Positions 40,676 to 52,045 of a DNA stretch of 64,000 nt are shown in pieces. The position numbers were made by a program, and so were the translations under genes. The notes under the pieces are model-generated. The model saw only the letters and a list, made by a program, of their open reading frames with translations. It searched no databases and was not told the DNA's origin. The DNA comes from Chelydra serpentina (lineage: Eukaryota > Chordata > Testudines > Chelydridae). Position 1 is the first letter of the stretch, and each line of letters opens with the position of its first letter. The stretch covers positions 930,001 through 994,000 of the forward strand of contig JBAIAC010000007.1 in assembly GCA_037349315.1 (NCBI GenBank). Direction: 5' to 3'.

Positions 40676-41679
40676 CTAGGAGAATTCTGAGGCCAGCCAA
40701 AGCTGGAGAGGCCTCATTCGAAGCCTGGCGTGGTGTACCACATATGTGCACGCCGCCATGTGGCCGAGGAGCTGTAGGCAGGTCCTGGCCGTGGTCACGG
40801 GAAACTCTGTGACCATGGCTATGAGCTCTTTGAGGGTGTGGAATCTGCCCGGGGGAAGAGAGGCCCTGGCCCTGGAAGCGTCCAGTAAAGCACCAATGAA
40901 CTCTATGTGCTGGACTGGGACCAACGTCGACTTGGCCTCGTTTACCCGAAGGCCTAGATTGGCACAGGTAACCAAGAGCAGCTGCAGGTGGTTCTGCACC
41001 TGCGATCTTGAGTTGCCCTTGAGCAGCCAGTTGTCGAGGTACGGGAATAGTTGGACCCCTCGGCGTCTGAGAAAGGCCGCCACAACCGCCATACACTTTG
41101 TGAACACCCGAGGTGCGGTGGACAGGCCAAAGGGGAGGACCGTAAACTGGTAGTGGTCCTGCCCAACCAGGAAATGAAGGAAGCGCCTGGGTCCCTTCGA
41201 ATATGTGGATGTGAAAGTATGCGTCCTGGAGGTCCACGGCCGCATACCAGTCGCCCGGGTCCAAGGCAGGTATAATCTTTACCAAGGAAACCATGCGGAA
41301 TCGGTATCTGACCATGAACCGATTGAGACGGCGCAAGTCTAGAATAGACCTGAGGCCCCCTTTCGCTTTCGGGTTAAGGAAGGAAGTAACGGGAATAGAA
41401 CCCTTTCCCTTGGAATTCCCTCGGGACTCCCTCTATGGCTCCGAGACTGAGGAGCCGGCCCACCTCTTGCTGCAGCAGGGGTAGATGTGACGGGTCTACC
41501 GCACCGTGCCCGGGAGGGGGGTGGGAGATCGGGGGTGACACGAACTGGAGCATGTAGCCCCATGCAATGGTACTCAGGACCCACCAGTCCAAGGTTATAT
41601 GGGACCACTGCAAAAGGAATGGATGCAAGCGGTTGCTGAAGGCCAACTTTATTTGTCGGAGGGTGTCCTCGGGGTTCAC
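40676..41679 (-). pseudogene. DIRS reverse transcriptase, frameshifted
   Basis: Pol starts in the 41374-41679 frame (RLHPFLLQWSHITLDWW), passes to the 41336 frame (AAVDLQDAYFHI) and then to the 40676-41245 frame (FTVLPFGLSTAPRVFTK, then LFPYLDNWL), so at least two frame changes interrupt it. The active-site box reads YLDN, where the family normally has a second Asp (codon at 41030-41032). The enzyme is therefore inactivated twice over. A single 869-codon open frame across this area changes from RT to shadow sequence to recombinase and is not one protein. Confidence 0.8.
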
Positions 41680-41971
41680 CCGGGTACCCTCCTGCCCCTA
41701 GTCAAAACCGCCGCTTGCCCTGCTGCTTGCCCCTGGAGGGCCCAGGCTGCGGGGCAGAGCGGGACTGCCGTTGAGGTCGCCTCTTTTGTGGTCGGGACCT
41801 CTTATAGGCTGGCTCGTAGTGTGGTTGGGGCGCCTAGGCGGGAGCCTGTGGCTTAGGCTTTTCCTTAGCCGGCGGGACGTAGAGCCCGAGCGTTTGCGTC
41901 CTTCATGCCATGAAGTCTCACGACTGTTTGCTCCGCGAACAGGTCCTTGCCGTCGAACGGGAGATCCTGCA

Positions 41972-42481
41972 TCACGGACTGTGCCTCCGAGGACAGGCCT
42001 CCGGCGTCGAAGGCATTCGGGCGTCCAGAGAGGCCTGCGTCGAGGAAACCGGGCTACTCCGCTCAGCGTGAGTCCGAGCGATGGGGCCCGGGGGAGAATT
42101 ACGGCTGCCACACACGGGTCGAGCCTCTCCCTTATCGTTGCCTCGACGACGATGCGTAGACAGTGCCTTCCTCTGCCCATGCAACGGTGAGCGGTGCCGG
42201 CCACTCGAAGGCGCCAGGGGATCGCCGCGCACCGAGGACAAGGTACCGGGTGCCGATTCCGCTCGGCGCACCGGGGTAGGAGCCAATGCGGACTCCATGA
42301 GGAGGGCCCGGAGTTGAATGTCTCTGTCCTTTTTGGTTCTTGGTTTAAAGGACCTGCAGATTTTGCAGTGTGCGCTGACGTGGGACTCACCCAGGCAGCA
42401 GAGACAAGCTGAGTGCAGGTCGCTTCTAGGCATATAGCGCCTGCAGGACTCGCACGATTTGAAGCCCGGGGTCCCGGGCAT
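41972..42481 (-). CDS. DIRS gag-like ORF, N-terminal part
   Basis: A 169-codon frame near the 5' end of the element starts MPGTPGFKSCESCRRYMP. It has Cys/His clusters (CESC, then CLCCLGESHVSAHCKIC), followed by a Ser/Arg/Pro-rich region. This is the usual Cys-rich start of DIRS gag proteins. Coding potential continues in another frame down to about 41700, suggesting a frameshift. Confidence 0.6.
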   Translation of the reverse strand: MPGTPGFKSCESCRRYMPRSDLHSACLCCLGESHVSAHCKICRSFKPRTKKDRDIQLRALLMESALAPTPVRRAESAPGTLSSVRGDPLAPSSGRHRSPLHGQRKALSTHRRRGNDKGEARPVCGSRNSPPGPIARTHAERSSPVSSTQASLDARMPSTPEACPRRHSP

Positions 42482-42589
42482 ACCCCGGCCCGGACACTAA
42501 CTAAACTGAACTAACTCACGAACTAACTAACGATACCACTAATAATGAACAACGAACAGAGTTCTAGGAAAAAAGGCTGCAGCAATGAA

Positions 42590-42811
42590 GCTGGAGCAGA
42601 CGTTCCGACGCACCTACACTGGCGGCAAGAAGGAACTGAGGGTGGGGGGAGCGCGCAGTCCCCTATATAGCGCGCTATAGCGGCGCCACTCCAGGGGTCG
42701 CAGCAGCGCTCCCCCCTATGGATACTGCTAAGGGAAAAACGTCCGGCACCGATGCACGTGGCGAGCACGCACACCTACTGTGGAACAGACCTGAGCAATC
42801 ACTCGAAGAAG
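42590..42811. repeat. Right inverted terminal repeat of DIRS element
   Basis: This is the complement of the left terminal repeat, ending ATCACTCGAAGAAG. It has a small local duplication around GCGCGCTATAGCGGCG (near 42670) absent from the left copy. It is the 5' end in the sense of the element's genes. Confidence 0.85.
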
Positions 42812-42869
42812 GACTTTTACATTCCCAGTTAGATACTCCTCTGGCTACAGAGAAATCCCTAATTAAACA

Positions 42870-43467
42870 CAGTAAAAGCTGTTTTATCCGGCACTTCACT
42901 AACTGGAAAGCTCTATAAACCGGCATTTCTGATCTTCATTGAAATGCCGGTTTATAGTCGGGTTGGTGCGGGGCCAGCAGGGGGTGTGGAGCGCAGGCTC
43001 TGGGAGGGAGTTTAGTTGCGGGAGGGGGTGCGGAGTGCCGGATCTGGGGGCCACTCACCTCGGCTGGCTGCCCACAAGCAGCGACCTGACCAGGGCTCCG
43101 GCTGCTCCTAGGTAGAGGCGCGCACGCTGCTCCCCTACCTCCGCCCCAGTGTCGGCTGCGCAGCTCCCGTTGACTGGAGCCACCTGGGAGCAGCCGGAGC
43201 CCGGGACAGGTCTCTGCTTGCAGGGAGCCACCAGCGCCCCCCTGGATCCAGCACCCCGTACTCCCTTCTGTGCCCTACCTGCTGCCCTAAGCTCCCTCCC
43301 ACACCCAAACTCCCTCCCAGAGCCCAAGCTCCACACCCCCTCCCGCGCCCCAACCCCCAGCCCCGCACCCTCTCCTGCACGCAAACTCCCTCCCTCTTAC
43401 TTAACCGGCATTTTTACTTACCGGCACCCCCCTTCCTCCAACATGCCGGATAAAACAACTTTTACTG
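42870..43467. mobile_element. Tigger/pogo-like (Tc1/mariner) non-autonomous transposon
   Basis: A 598-base element has about 24-base inverted ends: left CAGTAAAAGCTGTTTTATCC, right complement CAGTAAAAGTTGTTTTATCC. The CAGT start and a TA directly after the right end (43468-43469) fit pogo/Tigger elements; the left TA appears changed to CA. The interior is GC-rich and noncoding. It lies 59 bases beyond the DIRS element. Confidence 0.8.
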
Positions 43468-44871
43468 TACTTTCAAATGCCCTAATAAAATACATTTTAC
43501 TTGATTGCAGCATTCCAAACTAGCTGGTAAATATCCTATTAATGCTATATTTTAACAACTGAGCCATATAGAGGAGATTATATTTTTCCTCTCTCAGAAG
43601 TTAAGTAATTTATTCTACCACAGTACCAATGTCTCCACAGATGTTGGAATAAATACTTCCTCAGCTTTGGCTCTTCAGAAATAAAAATGTGCACGTGTAC
43701 AAGAGAGAGAGAGATGGAACTACCTGTATCATCCAAAGAATACCACTAAAAGAAAACTATCTATGCTAGTTCATCCAAAAAGCAGTACTGAAGCCTGACG
43801 AAACTTCACCATTACTCTTTCTCTGTCTAACCATCTATTATAAACAGATATCACACATGCAGCTTCTCCTTTGTACTCGTCCTTCCACTTCTGCCATCAG
43901 GGGAAATTATGAACATGCTTTCCTTCTGAGAGTTCACCCACAGATCAACACTGGCACATGAATGACATTCTTTTATGACCAGTTTAAGATCTAGCACAGC
44001 ACAAGTGCTGAAGTGACACCTCACCTGCACTTTCAGCCTGTGATATTAGCCATCAGCAATACGGTGACTGGAAATTATTCAAAGTGAAGAAACACAGGAA
44101 ACAAGGGACTGAAGTCCTGTCTATCCCATCAGCCCCACTGAGCACTGGTCCCGAAAACATTTGTATTTGTCAACAAAAATAATTCTAACCCTGGCAGGTT
44201 ATGAAATATTTGACCGTGGAGTACCTCCCTGAATTCAAATATTTTTGCTATTTCCGTAAGTTAGCATGTGTACCAATGCCGTGGTTCCCTCTCGCAGGTC
44301 CTGATCCTGAAAAGGAATCTGCAACCTGGACCTTAATTCCCGGTGGAGTCCCATTGAAGGCAGGGAGGAGAAAGGAGTTCCAGTTTCTATTTCCAAGAGG
44401 AAATACAGTTTTCCAATTAAGCTACTTGAAAAGATACTGGACTTCAGATAAACAAGTCCAATATTTTCTCCAATTAACTGGACTGTTATAATGCGATTCT
44501 TCTTGGATGTGTAAACAAGAACTACTTATGGTGTCAGCAGTAGCATGGGATCAAATACTCTCAGACGTCACTAGAAGGAAGAACATCAACATAGGAATAA
44601 ACGTTAACTTTCCTTTCAGTTTACATTTAAAAGTAGCACACGCTCAAGTGTTTTGTGTTTTTTACTCCCACTTCAATTACAGCATAATTTAGCAGCCAAT
44701 ATATACTCCTGTGGACAGAGGTTAATGCTTAATAAAATTTCAAAGCTGGGATTACAAGGTTTCAGATAGTACATAGAATGGGTTTTAGCTCTACCAGTTA
44801 GGGTTTGTTTATGTGGGAAGTTATTTAAACCACAATATTTATCCCAGTATAACAGCCCACATGGACAAGCA

Positions 44872-45115
44872 AAGGCCTAGTCTACACTTAAAAATTAGGT
44901 AGACCAAGCTATGTTGCTAGGGCTAGGAAAAATGTTGTGCCCTATGCACCATAGTTAGGTTTACTTAACCCCTGCAGTGTAGATGCCGCCTCTTGAGAGA
45001 TGGATTAACTAAACTGATGGAAAAACCCCTTCAGCTGATGTAGGAAGAGTCTACACTGTGGCGCTACAGCGATGTAGCTGTGTCGCTGTAGCGGCTGAAG
45101 TATAGACAAGGCCTT
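44872..45115. mobile_element. Harbinger-like MITE, possibly two joined
   Basis: It starts GGCCTAGTCTACACTT and ends with TATAGACAAGGCC followed by TTA. An internal GTCTACACTGTGGCGC near 45050 suggests a second element end inside. A GCTACAGCGATGTAGC hairpin lies near 45063. Confidence 0.5.
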
Positions 45116-45166
45116 ATTTAAGTACATTTGGTGCCACAAAAAACTGGACAAGAGCTAAGAGGGTGT

Positions 45167-45720
45167 TACCGAAATATCGGGTCCGCCTAGCTGAGAGCCA
45201 ACAACAGCCAGACAGGGATAAGGAAAGAAAATTACTTTATTCTGCAGAATAAGGGAAGTCTGTGCCAAGTGACAGGACTCCAATTAACACAGAAATTACA
45301 GGTCTTTTATACACACTTAGACAAAGCCCTGGTGTGTTAACATTTGATTGGTGCATGCTAGACCTCGGATGTCTGCTATTTGGTCAGTAAAAACTGGTTT
45401 AGGATAGCTATTTGAGCTGAAAAACACTATTCTTGTGTAGGCGAAGGACAACTGTAAAAATGCAAGGTTTTGCGTAGGCGAGGCATCTACTTCCACCTAG
45501 TGGCCTCTGGTTGCCGTAGCTGCTGGCTGTTAAGGGGGTTCACCATAGCTTATGACTTTTACAAGGGGAAAGGGAAAATTGTAATCAGAATGATTTTCAA
45601 GTCCGTTACCTTGTGAATCACAAAGACTAGAAAGTAATTGCTACACTTCATTGGAAAGGCAGGACTTCTCGTTTTCCCAGTTTTTATAGCGTTAAGTTAT
45701 AGCCACAGACCTTAAAACAG
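45167..45720 (-). mobile_element. Probable solo LTR of an endogenous retroelement
   Basis: Read on the - strand the sequence has a TATA box (GTATAAAAG, about 45312-45304). About 60 bases on comes AATAAA (about 45244-45239), and the LTR would end ...CGGTAACA at 45167. That spacing fits U3-R-U5 of an LTR. No internal retroviral genes are next to it. The upstream boundary and target duplication are unresolved. Confidence 0.45.
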
Positions 45721-48700
45721 TCACTACTCCCTCAGACAACCCTTTACTATTTTGGCACTGTTTCTGGATTTAATATGGCAAGTACCAAACCAGTGTAATT
45801 TTTTGATCCCTGGATAAACTTTTTTTTTTTTAAATATATAACTGAGCAACCAATAGTTATGAAACCAAAGGCTAGATTTACAGGTAACAAAGGGGCTAGA
45901 AGTACATAGAAAGCTGTAAAAAGGTCACATAGTTTCATATATATCTTTTCCTTAAATCACATTTTCTTGAGGTTGTTGAAAGTTATAAGAATTCAGATTC
46001 TATTTGTGAAGTACAGCTTCTCATGTCCTTTGAACTATTGGGGCATTCAACTATAATTAGCTTAATTTAGACATTTGTTTGTATAATTGGAGTTACTGAA
46101 TATCAAAATAAACCATACACACTGCTTTTTCTTATAACTTTCTTATGAAGGAAGTACTCAACAGATGCTTCCTTGAAATGAGCATATATACAACAGAAAT
46201 ATTCCCTACTGTAGTTTAGAACAACAACAGGAAAGGAAAAAAACTACTTGGCTTTTTTAAGACTCCTGTAAGTATTAATAGTAAGAGTGGGCACCTCTTC
46301 AAAGGCTAGATTACCGTTTAATATTATTCACAATTGCTGGTCAAAGGAGGGAGGGGCATTTAAATTATTAACAAGGAAAATACTGTGTTAAAACATAGGA
46401 TATTTTACTAGACTGCAAGACAACCTGAAACACAGTAAGCAGAAAGTTACACTGTGTAATACCACCTGACAGAGTACACCTGGTAATTTTCAGTCATGTA
46501 AGGTTACAAGAACCCTGCCTTGAGGAGCTTTGTCAGAATATGTATTATTTCTACTTCTACAACACCTGAGGGCCCGAAATGTGTATTAGTGCCCATTGTA
46601 AGGCACTCTACAAACACACACCAAAGTCCCTGGCTCTGAGCATTCAGAACTAGATTCAGATAATACAAAGCACATATTTCTGACAATGACAGGTTGAGGA
46701 ACAAGTTAATTTTAAGTCAGAGTTCTTTTAGTAGAAGTGCGGGGGCAGATATTTAAAACAAGATGCAACTTTGGCGTGCCTATTAGTGGTGGCGTGGTCC
46801 CACTCTAACTCCTCCACTGCAACTTTTCTTTTAAAACCTGGCTAAAACTTCTCTTTTCTCCTGGTACTTTCTTAGGTTAGATCTCTGCTACTGTATTAGT
46901 TGCCAGACAGGCTTTGCGTTTCCTGCTCAGAGACGGAACAGCTTTTGCAAAATGGTTTCTGTTAGCACTGTCTCAGTCCTTTCCAAGTTATTACTCTTTT
47001 TAACTCTCTGCTTAAAGGCGGGTTCTCTCATATGAAAGTGGCTTTCTTATTGAGAGTTACCAAATCTCAGGAGTGGTCACAACTGTATTCTCATTTACTG
47101 GACTGCAATCCCTGCCCAGACTGCATCACTTAAACCTGTCTCTTCTCATTTGCTATTTCTGTTTCTCTCTGACTCCGATGTTTTCTTTTTGCTTTAACTA
47201 CTCGTCTTAAGGAATCTCAATTCTGCCTTGTTATTTTTGGCTTGGCTTTTTCTTCTGTGGCGTAACATGCTGCCTTCAGTTCAATCCTCTGAACTAACTG
47301 GCAACTAGCTTGTGAGTTTTTACATAGTGTTGCAAAGCAGAGGAATCCTGTTGAATTGAGTCTGCTCTCTTTAGGGATGCAACTGTGTATTATCTTACTA
47401 GTCTGCTAAAAGAAAATGTAAATGGATATAGACCATTTTTATTATCCATATTTTACAATACTTAATGTATTTCCAAGTTTTAAGCCAGGCTCTACACCAA
47501 GTCTCTTTTGAAAACCTTCAGCAGCACAATGCTTCAACACTAGGATCCAAGCATCAGTTTTTAGCATTGTGTTTTACCATACATCATGGAATCCAGAGAC
47601 AATGCAAAGGAGCTCCTTTGCATCACAATATCAATTCTTATAGAAATGGACCTGCAATGCAATGATACCTTTCAATTCAAAGAGTCTTTGTTTGTGCATA
47701 CACCACAGAGAGAACAAAACAGATGTACTGCACAAATGATTTTGTAGTCCAATCAAAGGAATCTTTCTGTGGGAATATCCTGCTTGGAAAGAACGGGTCA
47801 CTGGAATCTATTCTGAGTGGAGGTCTCAGTTCTGCCATAGATCATCTCTTTGGCCAATCAACTGGCTTGATGGAATTGTGTTGGAAGAAAGCAGAAGACC
47901 TCAGAGTGGCTAGAAAGAAGGCAGGAAGGGGCAAGGAAGGGACTGAGCAGGGAACCTCAGCACGCTACCATTCATCTGATGAAGAACCAGAAAGGTGGAG
48001 CGGATCCCACTGTCCTTGACCAACATGAAAACAGTTGAAGGTCAACTACAGCCTATTGAATAAGACCCTCGGCCCTGCTTGTGTTTCGTTCTAATACCTT
48101 GAGCACCCTCATCCCAAAGCTGGTCTAGAAACCTGATCTGAGAAGCTCCCCCCCACCCCATCCCCAAAAAATCTCAGGATGGGGAACAGAACAGGGAGAC
48201 GCAAGAAGAACTGTTTAGTTTTGGGGAGGAGGCAATAAGTTTTTCAACTACCACCATTAACTGGATTTGTAACCCTTAGATACTCAAATACCATCCTCTT
48301 CCCATCCATTCTAAAGTTGCTGACTTTACTCCCACCATGTACCTTACATAAGAGCACAGGTGGAACATTCCTCACCACAACCAGACAAAAAATGAATTTA
48401 AAGTCTGGAACAAGATCAACAAGAACTGTTGCTATAAAATTATTATAGAATCAGCACAGTGGTTTAAAGAGATAAGAATAATGTAGAAGTCAAACATTTT
48501 CCCAATTTTTCTCCCCTACAATCACCACCAGGCTTGCTAAAACTGCTTTCTGTTATTGGTTCCCAAATAAACCTTCCACTTGACCATTAACCTCACCGCT
48601 TGTTTCTTTTCCTTTTTCCCACGTTATTTGAACCATGAATCCTTGTTTACAATAAGAATCCTTGTTTACAATTATAGAGTCATGACCTAACATGAGCAGC

Positions 48701-50303
48701 ATCTTTTGCTTTCATTATTATTCAGTGTGTAAATGTTAATCATTTTCATCTTCCTACATCTAATACCTGAATGGCTGAAAATACCCCTCTGAAAGTACCC
48801 ATCCAAGTGACTTCAAAGCTCACTAGTTTTCATGTACATGTCAGTCAGTTTTATGGCTTATCTACAATTACAAATGACTCAAGAGATATGGTTACAACCC
48901 AGCTTGAATCTGAAGCACAGACAGAGCTTTAACCAAGGACCTACCAAAGGCTTTGACGCAGGAATGGAGGAGAGAGAAGAAGAGGAAAGATAACCTCTCA
49001 AATTGTACCTATGTTTCATCAGATGTCAGAGAGGCAGCTAAAGATAAAAAAATTAGGAGAGGGAAGGGTCTGGGGTAGAGAGGTAGATTTTGGGAAACAC
49101 CACCATTAAGGTGTCAATCAAAAACAAAGTTACTGAGAGCAAGAAAAGGCGAGGACTGAGAAGAGAACCTGAACATCAGATAGGAGGGCGACAAGGAACT
49201 CTGGGGGATGTAAGGTTAAGGTTAAACACCATTAAAGAAGATACCAACCCTAACTGTTTAAAAATCATGAGAGTCGTTATTTTTAAGCTAGAGTTTTTCT
49301 ATAGTAATTCTGGAATTCTTTCCATTTGCCTTGTGGCTTGAATCTTTAGGGTTCGCTTGGGTCATGTTTTCAAGCCTCTACCTGGAATCATGAGGGCTAG
49401 AATCTTTAAGAAAAACACCAATATCGCGAGACCACGAAAAAATAAACACATGAGAATTGGCAACACTAAGATACTGAAGGAGTGGTCGGAGAATCAGGAC
49501 AGCAAAATCATGGAAGCCAAAAGAGGAGAGGAAATGGATTAAGAGCAGAGACTAACCAGTACTGAAGACCTAAAACACATCATGAAGGAAAAGGACAAAA
49601 GAAAGCCCTCGTAAATTGAGCTAGAAAGTAGTCATTTCAATAGGGCTTGAAAAAAATCCATTTGCCCAGTGCAAATAGGAGTTATTCCTAGGCTAGTGCC
49701 ATCAACTGCTGCCTAACCTTCCATTTTAAAAACTGCATGTTTTGAACCCTAAATTACTATTGAAAAGACAGACTTCCAAACATGAACGGTGCATAAACTG
49801 ATGCACCAATGTCTTCCTGAGTTGGCTAAGAAAGACCAGTACTGTTTGGGTAAGAGAAGGGGAGCTTGGTGGGACTAGAATACACCAAGGTACTTTTAGA
49901 TGTGGGGTGGCCCAACATTGACTGACTGACCTGGTGTGCGTTGTGTGTGAGGGCAGCATTAACTGGAGAAGCGAAGTTCAGCCAGCAAGAGACTGGGTCT
50001 TCAGGCACAAGCAGATGGAGATAACCAAAGTACAACAGCAGCAGAGAGGAGCTCTGCTTGAGGCACGTGTATATTTCAGCCTGATGATGAGTAGGTTTAA
50101 TCTGGCATTGAGTAGTTCTTTTCAAGCCCTGGTCATTGTGACTTTGATTAAGACAGTTTTGATTAAGTAGACAGGTTGGAAAGGGGTTAAAGAAAGACTG
50201 AGGTGAGGACATGAAGTCAGCAAGTAAAAAGCATGCTCCAGAATTCTGGAGACAAAGGAAAGACGAGAGATAGGACAACTGACTATACTGGATGAAGAAA
50301 ACT
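45721..50303 (-). other. SAV1: SAV1 intron 2, long featureless stretch
   Basis: About 4.6 kb with no bounded repeat and no convincing coding sequence. 37092-38346, 43470-44871 and 52046-54214 in the same intron are similar. Confidence 0.5.
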
Positions 50304-50322
50304 TTTTTTTTTTTTTTTTTTA
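50304..50322 (+). repeat. Poly-T tract
   Basis: A run of about 18 T in SAV1 intron 2. Simple sequence. Confidence 0.9.
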
Positions 50323-50935
50323 AAGATGGGGGAGTGAGCCAGAGGAAAGGAAGCAGTTGAAGAAAAGGGAGGGAGGAATCAGAGGGAGCCAAGGATGATA
50401 AAGGAAGAGTGAATAGGGTCAAGGGAATAGGTTAAAGGATTCAAGACAGGTGGTGATAACTCAGTCAAATAAGAATGAAGGAAGGTAGAACTGGGGTGGA
50501 AGATAGATGAGGAAGTTTCAGTAAAAAAATCTTGTCAAATATTTTGTTTTTGAAAAGATAACCACTAGGGCTGTCAAGCGATTAAAAAAATTAATCGAGA
50601 TTAAAAAAAGTAATTGTGTGATTAACTGCACTGTTAAACAATAATAGAATACCACTTATTTAAATATTTTGGATGTCTTCTACATTTTCAAATATATTGA
50701 TTTCAATTACAATTACACAGAATACAAAGTGTACAATGCTCACTTTATATTTTTTTGATTACAAGTATTTGCACTGTAAAAAACAAAAGAAACCGTATTT
50801 TTCAATTCACCTAAGTACTGTAGTGCAATCTCTTTATCATGAAAGTTAAACTTACAAATGTAGAATTATATACAAATAAACTGCATTCAAAAATAAAACA
50901 ACGTAAAATTTTAGAGCCTGCACGTCCACTCAGTC

Positions 50936-51148
50936 CTACTTCTTGTTCAGCCAATCGTTCAGACAAACAAGTTTGTTTACATTTGCAGGAGACAATGCTG
51001 CCCACTTCTTGTTTATAATGTTATCTGAAAGTGAGAACAGGTGTTCGCATGGCATTGTTGTAGTTGGCGTCGCAAGGTATTTACGTGCCAGATGCGCTAA
51101 AGATTCATATGTCCCTTCATGCTTCAACCACCATTCCAGGGGAACAAA
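50936..51148 (-). pseudogene. hAT transposase C-terminal dimerisation domain remnant
   Basis: The stretch EWWLKHEGTYESLAHLA through DWLNKK shows the hATC pattern: Leu/Ala-rich helix, then a P..CE..FS box, then KK...LSP.NVNKLV. Residues upstream of this in the open frame come from the inserted CR1. Confidence 0.75.
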
Positions 51149-51151
51149 ACA

Positions 51152-51425
51152 AACATAAGAATATAAGAATGGCCATACTGGGTCAGACCAAAGGTCCATC
51201 CAGCCCAGTATCCTGTCTGCCGACAGTGGCCGATGCCAGGTGCCCCAGAGGGAGTGAACCTAACAGGTAATGATCAAGGGATCTCTCTCCTGCCATCCAT
51301 CACGCCCCTCTGACAAACGGAGGCGAGGGACACCATTCCTTACCCATCCTGGCTAATAGCCATTAATGGACTTAACCTCCATGAATGTATCTAGTTCTCT
51401 TTTATAACCTTTTAAAACCACATGG
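51152..51425 (-). mobile_element. CR1 LINE 3' fragment inserted in hAT element
   Basis: The - strand matches the 3' end of the CR1 at 10895-12009: the + strand reads GGCCATACTGGGTCAGACCA, the complement of its terminus. It is about 270 bases, 5'-truncated. The right limit is approximate. Confidence 0.8.
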
Positions 51426-51458
51426 ACATGTGTCCATGCTGATGACGGGTTCTGCTCC

Positions 51459-51812
51459 CTAACAATCCAAATCCACGGAGATTGACGTGTGTTTATTTTC
51501 ATCATCTGAGTCAGATGCCACCAGTAGGAGGCTGATTTTCTTTTTTGGTGGTTCGGGTTCTATAGTTTCTGCATCGGAGTGTTGCTTTTTTAAGACTTCT
51601 GAAAGCATGCTCCACACCTCGTCCCTCTCAGATTTTGGAAGGCACTTCAGATTCTTAAACCTTGGGTCAAGTGCTGTAGCTATCTTTAGAAATCTCACAG
51701 AAATCTCCCCTCTCCCTTCCCTCCCGCGCCTGCAAACAGTAGCTGTGTTTGGTCTTTTGTAAAGCACCTCAACAACGGAGCTCTGAACTCCAACCCGGAA
51801 GTGCCGTTTCAA
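51459..51812 (-). pseudogene. hAT transposase middle fragment
   Basis: A 117-codon frame includes FLKIATALDPRFKNLKCL, the conserved hAT block, then an acidic Glu/Asp and Lys-rich stretch. It belongs to the same element as the C-terminal fragment at 50936-51148. Confidence 0.7.
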
Positions 51813-51849
51813 ACCAAAGGCAGCTTCCGGAGGTCAGTAACTGCGTTGT

Positions 51850-52045
51850 TCCTCGGCTACACTGAAAGACCAGCGTTCCACCCACTTCGCAACAGTGGCT
51901 ATTCCTCTCGGGGAGGTGGAGTACATGCAGCGCTGTATCTGAGGAGATACAGCGCTGCACATGCCTTGCAAGTGTAGCCAGTTAGTGAGTTACAGCGCTG
52001 CAGGCAGTTTTATTGCGCTGTAACTCGTAAGTGTAGCCAAGGCCC
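51850..52045. mobile_element. MITE with GGCTACACT ends
   Basis: The left end CTCGGCTACACTG is mirrored by AAGTGTAGCCAAGG. Inside are inverted and direct copies of TACAGCGCTG (about 51925-52020) that form strong hairpins. The target site is unclear. Confidence 0.55.

Larger units (their letters stand above)
38347..42811 (-). mobile_element. DIRS-like tyrosine-recombinase retrotransposon, 4.5 kb, near full length
   Basis: The outer about 230 bases at each end are inverted copies (left 38347-38560, right about 42590-42811), both containing TTCCACAGTAGGTGTGC. An internal complementary region (38591-38690) joins the complement of the left terminus to that of the right terminus, the DIRS hallmark. 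Between them on the - strand lie a gag-like frame, RT, RNase H and a tyrosine recombinase. No target duplication is evident, as expected for recombinase-mediated insertion. It lies in SAV1 intron 2 in the gene's sense and appears inactive (frameshifts, altered RT and recombinase residues). Confidence 0.9.
50566..51832 (-). mobile_element. hAT transposon copy with transposase remnants, split by CR1
   Basis: The left end (AGGGCTGTCAAGCGATTAAA) matches the ends of the 25046 element. Transposase lies on the - strand: 51812-51459 encodes a middle part with the hAT-typical LKIATALDPRFKNLKCL, and 51199-50936 the C-terminal dimerisation part (YLATPTTTMPCEHLFSLSD, KKWAALSPANVNKL). A CR1 insertion separates the two. 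The 5' part of the element is missing. Confidence 0.75.

Noticed and set aside
38727..41336. 869-codon open frame on the - strand as one large protein
   Set aside because: Only the beginning (RT) and the last 350 codons (recombinase) match real domains. The middle is the shadow of the RT/RNase H frame, so it is two genes plus a frameshift.
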